A DNA stretch of 64,000 nt from Prolixibacter sp. SD074 (GCF_009617895.1 NZ_BLAW01000001.1:549001-613000), one strand, 5' to 3'; positions 53,538 through 61,864 are shown, counted from the stretch's first letter. Made by a program: numbers and translations. The notes: generated by a model not told the origin, from the letters alone.

Positions 53538-54356
53538 TTATTTTTTTACTACCCGGTTCAGTTTACCGGAAATGAGCCCTTCGCGATCGATTTCACAGTG
53601 TTCAAATCCCAATGCGGTGATTTTCGCCACTATTTCGTCCTGAACAAGTGTGAGTTTCTTTAAATCGTCCGGCTGCACTTCTATCTTTCCGAAAGTTCCG
53701 TAGTGGCGTACCCGTACATTGTCAAAGCCATAACCATTCAGAATATCTTCAGCAGCTTCAATCTGTTTGAGTTTTTCAAGCGTAACCGATTGGTTGTAGG
53801 GGATGCGGGAGCTCAGGCAAGGACTGGCAGGTTTATCCCAGTTTGGTAATTCAAAATGCCGGGCTATCTCGCGCAACTCTTCTTTTGTTATCTGGCAATC
53901 AACCATGGGCGACAGCACCTCATATTTCTTAGCCGCATCAATTCCCGGACGGTAATCACCCAAATCATCGAAGTTGGTTCCGCTCAATACGTGATATCCC
54001 GGGTACTTCTCACAAATCTCGGTCAGATCATGAAAAAGATGCTCCTTGCAGAAGAAGCAGCGGTTGACCGGATTCTGGTTATAGCGTTCGTCAGCCAGCT
54101 CTTCTGTCTTAATGATTTCCAGATGAATGTCGAACTGCGCGCAGAAATCGTTAGCCAACTGAAAGTCTTTCTTTTTTAAACTCTCGGAGTTCGAAATCAC
54201 GCCAATGGCTTTTTCTTTTCCCTGGAATTTTCGCGCCAGAAAAAGAACAAGTGACGAATCGATTCCTCCGGAGAAAGCCACAATCGAACCGTCCCTGTCT
54301 TGAAACCAGGCTTCCAGCTCATCAAGTTTTGTTTGTATCTCTTTTGACAGATTCAT
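53538..54356 (-). CDS. larE: LarE, ATP-dependent sacrificial sulfur transferase
   Basis: The protein has 272 residues. The PP-loop SGGIDSS (29-35) binds and cleaves ATP. FFCKEHLF follows, and the sacrificial cysteine in KPASPCLSSR (Cys180) aligns with Cys176 of the L. plantarum enzyme, suggesting the single-cysteine sacrificial type rather than a [4Fe-4S] type. LarE thiolates the carboxylates made by LarB. It follows nikR by 65 bases. Confidence 0.95.
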   Translation of the reverse strand: MNLSKEIQTKLDELEAWFQDRDGSIVAFSGGIDSSLVLFLARKFQGKEKAIGVISNSESLKKKDFQLANDFCAQFDIHLEIIKTEELADERYNQNPVNRCFFCKEHLFHDLTEICEKYPGYHVLSGTNFDDLGDYRPGIDAAKKYEVLSPMVDCQITKEELREIARHFELPNWDKPASPCLSSRIPYNQSVTLEKLKQIEAAEDILNGYGFDNVRVRHYGTFGKIEVQPDDLKKLTLVQDEIVAKITALGFEHCEIDREGLISGKLNRVVKK

Positions 54357-54421
54357 GAAGATTTTAGTTCGTTCGTAATACTCTTTTTAAAATTCGTGTT
54401 ACTTACAGTGCAAAAAAATAG

Positions 54422-54823
54422 CTAATCAGCCCGTGTCATGGTCAGTTTTCCATGTTGCATTCCTTTTATGCTGATCAATTTATCTGAAAGCTCGGTAAGT
54501 CGTTTAGCAATTCCTTTTACGGCGATTATTTCCAAACATTTATCCTTTTCCAGCATAAAGCGTTGGGTCGACAGGATTTCGTCGAAGTGGTTTTCCTGCA
54601 AAGCCGATAACTGGTTCAATAATTCGCGCTTATGCGGATCATAAATCAGGGTAACTGCACCTGCCACCTGGTTATTGCACTGCCATTTGTGTTCCACCAT
54701 GTTTTTGCTGATCAAATGGCGGATGGCTTGTGAACGGTTCGAGAACTGGTTCTCTTTCACGTATTCATCAAGTGAATCGAGCAGTTCCTGTTCTATGGAT
54801 ATGCCAAAACGCGAGACAGTCAT
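54422..54823 (-). CDS. NikR-like regulator with altered nickel ligands
   Basis: The protein has 133 residues. It has an N-terminal ribbon-helix-helix (TVSRFGISIEQELLDSLDEY, FSNRSQAIRHLI) and a C-terminal ACT-like metal domain with KDKCLEIIAVKG and GMQHGKLTM, which place it in NikR. Aligned with E. coli NikR, the ligand positions His76, His87 and His89 are Glu77, Arg88 and Met90, while Cys95 is kept (Cys96) and a neighbouring His79 remains. Nickel binding must therefore differ or be lost. First gene of the lar group, so it probably represses it. Confidence 0.85.
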   Translation of the reverse strand: MTVSRFGISIEQELLDSLDEYVKENQFSNRSQAIRHLISKNMVEHKWQCNNQVAGAVTLIYDPHKRELLNQLSALQENHFDEILSTQRFMLEKDKCLEIIAVKGIAKRLTELSDKLISIKGMQHGKLTMTRAD

Positions 54824-54824
54824 G

Positions 54825-54864
54825 GTAACAATAATTATAAAATTAGTAACACGATCAAAAATAA
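54825..54864 (-). promoter_or_regulatory. Promoter and candidate operator of the nikR-lar operon
   Basis: The minus strand has TATTTTTG at 54857-54864 (full -7 match). Plus-strand GTAACA occurs at 54825-54830 and 54847-54852 as a 22-bp-spaced direct repeat around the imperfect palindrome TAATTATAAAATTA. The repeats cover the expected start site, fitting a repressor site. It does not match the E. coli NikR box. Confidence 0.45.
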
Positions 54865-54919
54865 TATTTAAAGTGGAGAAAATTCGGGATGAGGGAAAAA
54901 TTTCAGCTATTTATAACTA

Positions 54920-55098
54920 TCAAATTGTAAGTACAGCTTAATTTGCTCACCCCTATTCCGAAGTATCGGAACCCTGAAGGGGACTTTAAGCCGCCCCTTT
55001 AGGGAAGCTCCGGGGCATCGGAGGGAGGGGTGAAACGGAAGGCCCGATTACAATCTGTAAGCTTCAAACTTTGCCGTGGCACTTTTCGGACAGCCTCT
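54920..55098 (+). repeat. Dispersed inverted-repeat element, copy 2
   Basis: It shares AACTATCAAATTGTAAGTAC, the block from CACCCCTATTCCGAAG to GAAGGGGACTTTAAG, and the end ACTTTTCGGACAGCCTC with copies at 3789 and 59883. Its left terminus is degraded. It fills the gap between nikR and the GyrI-like fragment; no gene is present. Confidence 0.7.
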
Positions 55099-55124
55099 TC
55101 AACCGGAATTTCCGCTAAGCTATT

Positions 55125-55508
55125 CTATTGAATGGGGAGGTAAATCTCTGTTTTCAGTTTTTCCGGTTCCGTTCGGGCCGGGTCGTTGTCATACTTTTCA
55201 AATACCGGAAGATCCCGTAATTCAGATCCGCTGGCAGGCAGCCATTCCGAAAAAATCGTGTCATACACCATTCCCAAATTGCTGTATGGCCCCTGGTAGG
55301 AAAATACGGCGTATTTACCGCCGGGTATCACCTTCACATCGATTTCGCCTTTCGGCTGAACAGGCTTTTTGATTACCAGGCAAACATCCGATCGCAGTTT
55401 GCTGCTTTCCGTCACTTTAGGGTCATCGTAATATACACCAATATGCTCAATACCCGCGGAAAACAGCTTTTGCTCCTTTACAAAAGGATGTCATCCCTCC
55501 GGAGGGAT
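55125..55508 (-). pseudogene. GyrI-like/AraC effector-binding domain protein, 5'-truncated
   Basis: The open frame (no ATG) reads from HPFVKEQKLFSAGIEHIGVY through KLRSDVCLVIKKPV and IPGGKYAVFSYQGPYSNL to a normal C-terminal TEIYLPIQ. This is the second half of a GyrI-like small-molecule-binding domain of about 155 residues. Its upstream end falls in a 34-bp perfect palindrome that supplies a stop. A GTG at 55415 could start a 96-residue product, but it would lack part of the fold. Confidence 0.75.
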
Positions 55509-55517
55509 GACATCCTT
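55484..55517. repeat. 34-bp perfect palindrome
   Basis: AAGGATGTCATCCCTCC followed at once by its exact reverse complement, with no loop. It sits exactly at the truncation point of the GyrI-like gene. It looks like a short mobile REP-type element or the footprint of one. Confidence 0.8.
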
Positions 55518-55563
55518 ATTCCTTCCAATTCAATAATTTCTCCTGCTTGTTAAATAATTTTGA

Positions 55564-56292
55564 TTAACTATTCTCTGTGGACGTAGTCGATGATGTATAT
55601 CGCGTACGAATTTTAATGTTTAACGAGTTGACGAGCTCGGCAACATTGGCTGTCAGTGCACCGTAAACCGCATTATTGGCTTTATTCATGGCAGTCAGAT
55701 AGTCGATCATGTCGTTTATTATCGCCAATGTTTCACGCTTGATATTCGACGGTGCGATCACTTCCGGTTTTTCTGATTCGAGTTTGGCCGATTGCTGGTA
55801 AACGTCGCTCAAGTGTCCCTGCTCGCTTCGGAGGTCAGCCACCAGCTCGGTTAAATTAAGCGTAGTGATAGCCTGTACTGCTTCTTCGCTGGTAAATGAC
55901 TCAAGGATGGATTCGAGCATAGCGCTCTCATTTTCGATACTCAGGCGGGGAATATCCTCGTCATGCGATTTAACAATGGTAAGTATCCGTCCGGCGGCTC
56001 CTGCTGTTGGTTCTTTGTCCCAGCGCAGATACCCCTTTAGAAAATACATCAAAGCAGAAAACAAAGCATCCCTGCGGGCGTCGGAGGCATCTAATTCGTC
56101 TTTCAGTTCTTTTCCTCGTTTTGTCCCTATCCCTTTCACCATTGTGGCTGCATTTGTTTTTAGCAGTGTGTTTTTAGTGGTCAGATAGTCGTCTGTTAGT
56201 GCAGCGTTTTGCGTTGCAATAGCTACATTCTTGGCGATATCAGCTGTTTCGGCTACTAAGGCCGACGATGATAAATGATTCATTTTATCCAT
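55564..56292 (-). CDS. DUF6261-like protein
   Basis: This 242-residue, almost entirely helical protein begins MDKMNHLSSSALVAETADIA. It has ARRDALFSALMYFLKGYLRW, AAGRILTIVKSHDEDIPRL and a Ser/Thr-rich tail. The layout resembles DUF6261, a Bacteroidota family of unknown function. No signal, membrane segment or catalytic motif is seen. Flanking repeats are abundant. The assignment rests on overall pattern and is tentative. Confidence 0.65.
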   Translation of the reverse strand: MDKMNHLSSSALVAETADIAKNVAIATQNAALTDDYLTTKNTLLKTNAATMVKGIGTKRGKELKDELDASDARRDALFSALMYFLKGYLRWDKEPTAGAAGRILTIVKSHDEDIPRLSIENESAMLESILESFTSEEAVQAITTLNLTELVADLRSEQGHLSDVYQQSAKLESEKPEVIAPSNIKRETLAIINDMIDYLTAMNKANNAVYGALTANVAELVNSLNIKIRTRYTSSTTSTENS

Positions 56293-56522
56293 GAAAGTTA
56301 TTTTTGAATAGCAGGAGTGTTAGTTGATAATTGCTTGTCGATGTAGAATTGTAAATTGGTATGGAAGAATTGATTTCCGGTAAAGTATAGATCGTATTCA
56401 TTGGTCTGGTTAATTGATGTTGACGATTAAATTTAAATATTTTTTGTAAAAATAATAGTAGTCATGTCTAATTTATTTTGGATAAAAATAAAAGGACAAG
56501 ATGAAGCGTGGTCAATCGTATT

Positions 56523-56855
56523 ATTTAGGCGAAAGGCGAAACACATCCGCCCGGCGATCTCCTAATTAGGCGAAAGGCGAAACATGTCCGCATGGGCGAT
56601 CTCCTAATTAGGCGAAAAGCAAAACATGTCCGCATGGGCAATCTCCTAATTAGGCGAAAGGCAAAACATGTCCGCTCGGCGATCTCCTGGTTAGGCGAAA
56701 GGCAAAACATGTCCGCTCGGCGATCTCCTGGTTAGGCGAAAGGCAAAACATGTCCGCTCGGCGATCTCCTAATTAGGCGAAAGGCGAAACACGTTCGCTC
56801 AGCCATTTTCTATTTAGAAAAACGCCGAAACACTTTCGCTGAGCTTTTTCGGTCC
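56523..56855 (+). repeat. 41-42 bp tandem repeat, about 7 copies plus a degenerate one
   Basis: Units contain TTAGGCGAAAGGCAAAACAT followed by GTCCGCTCGGCGATCTCC. TTAGGCG starts recur with spacings of 41, 42, 42, 41, 41 and 41 bases, and a decayed copy (TTAGAAAAACGCCGAAACAC) ends the array. Units are directly adjacent with no unique spacers, so it is a minisatellite, not CRISPR. Period 41 is not a multiple of three and no gene is supported. 56293-56522 and 56856-56956 hold no recognised feature. Confidence 0.85.
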
Positions 56856-56956
56856 GGAATAAATGGCAAAGTACATCTGCTTTAGGCTGGTTCTGTTTCG
56901 ATTGAGTTGTAAATTGGTTAAATTGGTGTGGAAATCGCAGAAATGGTGGAGATGTT

Positions 56957-57444
56957 TGCTTTTTATAGTTGAACCCTTTCAGGGTTCGGGGCTGCGGGTT
57001 GAGGTTACACCTGTGGCCACAGGCTGCACGTCAGGCCACAGGTTACACCTGTGGTTACTGAGCTTCAACCACTCCGTGGTTTTGGGCTGTTGGTCATGGA
57101 GTTTTTGGGGCGTGTGCTTTGGGACAGAGGTTGCACCTGCGGGGCACAGGCTGCACTTCCGGGGCACAGGCTGCACGTCAGGCCACAGGTTGCACCTCCG
57201 GGCCACAGGTTGCACCTGCGGTTACTGAGCTTCAACCACTCCGTGGTTTTCAGCAGTTGGCACTTCGAAAGTGCGAGGAAGCCAGATAACCCTGTACGCA
57301 GTGCATGGGGTGACAACAACTAAACCAGCCGGCAGGTGGAGCGGCACCCTGCCAGTCGTGTAATCCCGGGATTGAAGCTTAGTAACCATGTATACGATGC
57401 ATGGCGTTGAACACAAACTAAAACCAGGACCCTGAAAGGGTTCA
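56957..57444 (+). repeat. REP/VNTR array, left of the Y1 transposase
   Basis: It starts with the hairpin GAACCCTTTCAGGGTTC (56971-56987), preceded by a scrap like the 3' end of the transposase gene. It continues with 19-20 bp units of the form GGCCACAGGTTGCACCT, and two copies of the motif GTTACTGAGCTTCAACCACT with hairpin AACCAC-tcc-GTGGTT. It ends with an inverted copy of the first hairpin at 57428-57444, just before the transposase gene. Confidence 0.8.
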
Positions 57445-57460
57445 ACTAAACCGATATGAT

Positions 57461-57916
57461 ATGAGTACATATACCCAAATCCTTTACCAAATCGTCTTTT
57501 CGACCAAGTTTCGCGAGCCGACCATGGCTCAGGATGGCCAGCAAAGACTCTATCAGTTCATCGCTGGTATACTGAAGACTAAAAAGTGTCATTTGTATCA
57601 GATAAACGGTGTTGAGAATCATCTGCACATTATAACGGATATTCATCCGATGTTGGGACCTGCCCAGTTGGTAAAGGATATCAAGTTAGCAACGACGGCT
57701 TTTCTGAAAGAGACAGAGATATTCCCGTCTTTTCGGGGGTGGCAATGTGGTTACGGAGCTTTTACGTATTCAATCACGGCGAAAGAGCGCTTGATAGCTT
57801 ATGTGAAAAATCAGAAAGAGCATCACCGGGTGAAGAATTTCCGGTAGGAATATATCCAGTTGCTGAAAGAGCACGGGATTGACTATGACGAACGTTATGT
57901 GTTTGCTGATAGTTGA
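57461..57916 (+). pseudogene. REP-associated (IS200-like) Y1 transposase with premature amber stop
   Basis: The frame starts MSTYTQILYQIVFSTKFREP, shows the HUH motif ENHLHIIT and the nucleophile tyrosine region LIAYVKNQKEHH, and meets TAG at 57845-57847 after 128 residues. The same frame continues EYIQLLKEHGIDYDERYVFA to TGA at 57914-57916, which is the normal end of this family, so one point mutation separates it from full length. All catalytic residues precede the stop; activity is uncertain. Hairpin repeats flank it on both sides, the RAYT/REP arrangement. Confidence 0.85.
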
Positions 57917-58590
57917 ACCCTTTCAGGGTTCGGGGCTGCGGGCAGAGGTTGCACCTCAGGGCCACAGGTTGCACGTCAGGCCACAGGTTGCACGTCAGGC
58001 CACAGGTTACACCTGTGGTTACTGAGCTTCAACCACTCCGTGGTTTTGGGCTGTTGGTCATGGAGTTTTTTGGGCGTTTGCTTTGGGACAGAGGTTGCAC
58101 CTGCGGGGCACAGGCTGCACGTCAGGCCACAGGTTGCACCTCCGGGGCACAGGCTGCACCTGCGGGGCACAGGCTGCACCTCTGACCACAGGTTGCACCT
58201 GCGGTTACTGAGCTTCAACCACTCCGTGGTTTTGGGCTGTTGGTCATGGAGTTTTTGGGGCGTGTGCTTTGGGACAGAGGTTGCACCTGCGGTTACTGAG
58301 CTTCAACCACTCCGTGGTTTTGGGCTGTTGGTCATGGAGTTTTTTGGGCGTTTGCTTTGGGACAGAGGTTGCACTTCCGGGGCACAGGCTGCACCCCTGG
58401 CCACAGGTTGCACCTGCGGTTACTGAGCTTCAACCACTCCGTGGTTTTGGGTTGTTGGTCATGGAGTTTTTTGGGCGTTTGCTTTGGGACAGAGGTTGCA
58501 CCTGCGGGGCACAGGCTGCACGTCAGGCCACAGGTTGCACCTGCGGTTACTGAGCTTCAACCACTCCGTGGTTTTGGGCTGTTGGTAAAA
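57913..58590 (+). repeat. REP/VNTR array, right of the Y1 transposase
   Basis: The hairpin at 57915-57931 overlaps the transposase stop. It is followed by runs of 19-20 bp units (GGCACAGGCTGCACCT-type) and five copies of a longer unit: GTTACTGAGCTTCAACCACT, then GTTTTGGGCTGTTGGTCATG, then GTTTGCTTTGGGACAGAGG. The longer units begin near 58018, 58204, 58282, 58418 and 58545. Frames inside are by-products of the repeats. 58591-58746 shows nothing recognised. Confidence 0.85.
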
Positions 58591-58746
58591 AAACTGCGTA
58601 AAGGCCAGCTGCGTTATCTTTATGTAAGGATTGCTTTTGCGGCGAAACCTTTCCGCCCCCCTTTTGTTGGCAGGTATTACAATGACGCGTCATTCGGGAA
58701 TCCCGGTTAATGACCGTTTGTATAAATCACTAAAAAGACGACTAAT

Positions 58747-59748
58747 ATGAAATGGAGAAATTGGATTCTGACAATGCTAATAATATGGCCGCTGATGGCC
58801 ATGGCGCAACCCGACAAGATAAAGCCGCTGGATGCGATGCTAACCGATTACCGGTATCCCTATCCGGTTTCGTACCTCGATCTGCACATCCAGAACCAGG
58901 ATTTGAAGATGGCGTACATGGATGTAATGCCGGCCAATTACAACCATAAAAATATCATGTTGCTGCATGGCAAGAATTTCAATGGCGCATATTGGGGCCA
59001 AACCATCAAAGCTCTAACGGCGAAAGGTTATCGTGTGATTGTTCCCGACCAGATTGGTTTTGGAAAATCATCGAAACCGGCACATTTTCAGTATAGTTTT
59101 CAGCAACTGGCATCAAATACCAAGGCATTGCTCGATCACATCGGGGTAAAACATACCGCTGTACTGGGCCACTCGATGGGAGGGATGCTGGCCACCCGTT
59201 TTGCACTGATGTATCCGCAGGTAACCGACAAACTCATTCTCGAGAATCCCATCGGGCTGGAAGATTATAAGCTGAAGGTGCCGTACAAGTCGATAACGTG
59301 GTGGTATCAGAATGAATTGAAGAAAAGCTATGCTTCCATCCGTAAATACATGCTCGGGAGTTACTATGCCGGGCATTGGAAACCAGCCTACGATGAATGG
59401 GTAAACATCCTGGCCGGATGGACACAGAGCAAGGACTATCCGGTGGTGGCATGGAACTCAGCCTTAACCTACGACATGATTTTTACACAGCCGGTGGTGT
59501 ACGAATTCAAAAACATCAAGTGCCCTACATTGCTCATCATCGGTACGCGCGACCGTACGGCACTCGGCAAACCGCTGGTGTCCGACAGTGTCCGGGCCAC
59601 CATGGGACTGTACAATAAGCTGGGCAAAGAAACACAGGCGAAAATTCCCGGCTCGAAGCTGGTAGAGATACCCGGCATTGGGCACCTGCCGCACATCGAG
59701 GCATTCCCGAAATTTATCAGGCCACTGGAGAACTTCCTGAGGGAATAA
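58747..59748 (+). CDS. Secreted alpha/beta hydrolase
   Basis: This 333-residue precursor has a signal peptide (1-21, ending MAMAQ). The alpha/beta-hydrolase core has the oxyanion loop MLLHGKNFNGAYW, DQIGFGKSS, the nucleophile elbow GHSMGG, the acid in LIIGTRDRTA and the His in GIGHLPHIE. The pattern is close to haloalkane dehalogenase/proline-iminopeptidase-like hydrolases, but the substrate is unknown. It is unlike the island hydrolase at 30319 in base composition and sequence. Probably monocistronic. Confidence 0.88.
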   Translation: MKWRNWILTMLIIWPLMAMAQPDKIKPLDAMLTDYRYPYPVSYLDLHIQNQDLKMAYMDVMPANYNHKNIMLLHGKNFNGAYWGQTIKALTAKGYRVIVPDQIGFGKSSKPAHFQYSFQQLASNTKALLDHIGVKHTAVLGHSMGGMLATRFALMYPQVTDKLILENPIGLEDYKLKVPYKSITWWYQNELKKSYASIRKYMLGSYYAGHWKPAYDEWVNILAGWTQSKDYPVVAWNSALTYDMIFTQPVVYEFKNIKCPTLLIIGTRDRTALGKPLVSDSVRATMGLYNKLGKETQAKIPGSKLVEIPGIGHLPHIEAFPKFIRPLENFLRE

Positions 59749-59882
59749 CATCCGGTGAAAACCGGAAAATTTCCGGCAATCAGTTGGACTGAAGATGATT
59801 TAAGGAAAAGAATACGGGAGAAATTCGTCTTCATGCAGGTGAGGGAGTGCCCAAAAACGCGACACTGAAAAGTGGCAGCAAA

Positions 59883-60110
59883 AAGGATGAGGGTGTCCGA
59901 AAAGTTGAATTGGAAAAGTGTTTACTTTCAAATTGAAAGCAATCTTGGATTTACCCCTCCTCCCGATGGACATCGGGACTCCCTAAAGGTGAGGCTTAAA
60001 GTCCCCTTCAGGGTTCCGATACTTCGGAATAGGGGTAAATAACTAAAGTTGTACTTACAATTTGATAGTTCTGAAAATGCTCTTTCAACTTTTCGGACAC
60101 CCTCATCCTT
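59883..60110 (-). repeat. Dispersed inverted-repeat element, copy 3 (most complete)
   Basis: Perfect 27-bp terminal inverted repeats at 59883-59909 and 60084-60110 (core GGGTGTCCGAAAAGTTGAA). Inside, on the minus strand, are AACTATCAAATTGTAAGTAC, the CACCCCTATTCCGAAG-type block and GGAGGAGGGGTAAATCCAAG, the last shared with copy 1. 228 bp, no ORF. Its size and ends fit a MITE. Confidence 0.8.
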
Positions 60111-60185
60111 TTAATGGAATGAAATCTTAATGAGATTTTTAGCGAAACGAAATGGGAAAAGGAAGTTGGTTTTCCAAACATTATG

Positions 60186-60193
60186 TAGTTTTG
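60186..60193 (+). promoter_or_regulatory. -7 element of the VIT-family gene
   Basis: TAGTTTTG matches TAnnTTTG, 30 bases before the ATG at 60224. It lies downstream of the in-frame ATG at 60152, which argues against that start. Confidence 0.55.
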
Positions 60194-60223
60194 TCTCAAA
60201 TCAAAAGAATCAAAAAAACATCG

Positions 60224-61105
60224 ATGAAACGTAAACCATTGTCCCCCGAAACGAGGAAGCAATTGCTGGTTGCCCAGGGAAACGAAATTACCGAATACCA
60301 TATTTACAAACAGCTGGCGAAAAAGCAACGCGATCCGCACAATGCCGAAGTATTGAGCCGTATTGCCGACGATGAGTACAAGCATTGTGAGATATGGAAG
60401 GAGTACACCGAAACAGAAGTCGCTCCGAGTAAATGGAAAATCTGGAAGTTCTACTGGATTGCCCGCATATTTGGTATCACTTTCGGGATAAAGCTGATGG
60501 AGAAGGGGGAAGAGAGTGCCCAGGTAAATTATAACGAAATTGCCAACGAAGTTCCTGAAGCCAAAATCATCAGTAAGGAGGAGAACGGTCACGAAAATCA
60601 GTTGATTGACCTGCTGGAGGAAGATAAACTGAAGTACATCGGCTCGATTGTTCTCGGTTTGAACGACGCGCTGGTGGAAATTCTGGGAACGCTGGCCGGA
60701 TTGACTTTTGCCTTGCAGAATACCCGTCTGGTGGCGCTGGCCGGCATCATTACCGGGCTGGCCGGGGCATTGTCCATGTCGTCGTCTGAGTACCTTTCGA
60801 CAAAATCGGAAGGCCGGCATGATGGAGCCATGAAATCGGCGATTTTCACCGGGATAGCCTATATCTTTGCCGTGGTTTTCCTGGTAGTGCCTTACCTGAT
60901 ATTTACTTCACCGTTTGTGGCGCTGATTGTGGCTGTTATCGATTCGGTGCTGGTAGTCTTCCTGTATAGCTATTACATCTCCATTGCCAATGATCAACCC
61001 TTCCGGAAACGTTTCTGGGAAATGGTGATTCTGAGTACCGTCGTTGGATTGATATCGTTCGGTCTGGGTTACGTTGTCCGAATTATATTCGGCATCGAAG
61101 TTTGA
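60224..61105 (+). CDS. Ferritin-like/VIT1-CCC1 metal transporter
   Basis: From the ATG placed by the promoter (MKRKPLSPETRKQLLVAQ) the protein has 293 residues. The N-terminal 110 residues are a rubrerythrin/ferritin-like helical domain with metal ligands in NEITEYHIY and DDEYKHCEIW. The C-terminal part is a VIT1/CCC1 domain with five helices and the signature IVLGLNDALVEILGTLAGL, then GALSMSSSEYLSTKSE. It resembles MbfA, which exports iron from the cytoplasm after sensing by the ferritin-like domain. Metal and direction here are inferred from the family. Confidence 0.87.
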   Translation: MKRKPLSPETRKQLLVAQGNEITEYHIYKQLAKKQRDPHNAEVLSRIADDEYKHCEIWKEYTETEVAPSKWKIWKFYWIARIFGITFGIKLMEKGEESAQVNYNEIANEVPEAKIISKEENGHENQLIDLLEEDKLKYIGSIVLGLNDALVEILGTLAGLTFALQNTRLVALAGIITGLAGALSMSSSEYLSTKSEGRHDGAMKSAIFTGIAYIFAVVFLVVPYLIFTSPFVALIVAVIDSVLVVFLYSYYISIANDQPFRKRFWEMVILSTVVGLISFGLGYVVRIIFGIEV

Positions 61106-61144
61106 TTTGAATAATTAGTTGTATTCATCGAATATATAGGAAAA

Positions 61145-61172
61145 GAGGGCGCCCTGGGTGTCCTCATTTTTT
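61145..61172 (+). terminator. Terminator after the VIT-family gene
   Basis: Stem GAGGGCGC (61145-61152) pairs with GTGTCCTC (61158-61165), with two G-U pairs, then ATTTTTT. Confidence 0.7.
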
Positions 61173-61186
61173 GTGAATAAGGGGCT

Positions 61187-61846
61187 TTATTCTTTTTTGA
61201 TTTGGACAATCGTAAACGTTAAAACTTCACCACCATCGATAGTAACTTCCAGCTGAATGTTATCGGCGGCAGGCGTACCAATATAGTCCCACAATAAATA
61301 TTCGGCTACATCATTGGAGGAGGTTGGTCGCTCCTCAATCTTTTTGGTGAGCGGATTGATGAACCAGATGGTTCCAGGGTCGATGGGCAGCTCTTTGGTG
61401 GCAACCTGTCCGTTCTTTTCAACTTCTGTCAGTTTCCAGTCGGGGCCGGTGAGAAAGCCGGAGAGATCACATTCTGTAAACCGGAATGACATAGTGTAAA
61501 CGGTTTCGGTCCCAGTCTCACCCGTTACACTGGCCGATTTGGGGACGGAACTAACATATTCCATTGGCATCAGGTGCAAATCACCTTCTGCGTCCACTTC
61601 CATCTCATAACCTTCTCTCATTCCCTCAACAAAAACAAATGTTTTGGAGATAACGGTGTAGGGCAGGGCAACCGCTTTTTCAGAGGTGGCCGTCGCCATC
61701 CCGTCTTCAATTTTTATCAATATTCAGTAGTTGGTCTTCAACGTACAACTGTTCTTCATTGTACGTCCATGCAGGTTGTCTTCGCTGCAGCCTATAATCA
61801 TAGTTAAAGCGATGAACGTGATGCTACAGAGATTTTTTACTTTCAT
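61187..61846 (-). pseudogene. Lipoprotein gene with two frameshifts
   Basis: An ATG at 61844-61846 opens a lipoprotein signal (ITFIALTMIIGC) and runs CSEDNLHG. A second frame continues TWTYNEEQLYVEDQLLNID. A third, open to the stop at 61187, continues KIEDGMATATSEKAVALPYT and ends LEVTIDGGEVLTFTIVQIKK. Reading the three in order gives one coherent protein of about 215 residues. Two indels, near 61780 and near 61715, break it. Either a decayed gene or read errors. No family recognised; the 177-codon frame alone lacks an export signal. Confidence 0.65.
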
Positions 61847-61864
61847 TTTGAATAGCTTATTAGG

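Noticed and set aside
56523-56855. CRISPR array
   Set aside because: Repeats of 41-42 bp are directly adjacent with no variable spacers, and there are no cas genes in the window.
56979-58710. Several 60-130 codon ORFs on both strands in the repeat array
   Set aside because: All consist of reiterated CTSGHRLHL/RCNLWPDVQPV-type translations of the 19-20 bp units, in several frames at once. No start context or non-repeat content.
60008-60820. 270-codon minus-strand ORF
   Set aside because: Lies opposite the VIT-family gene and across the dispersed repeat. The protein pattern belongs to the plus strand.
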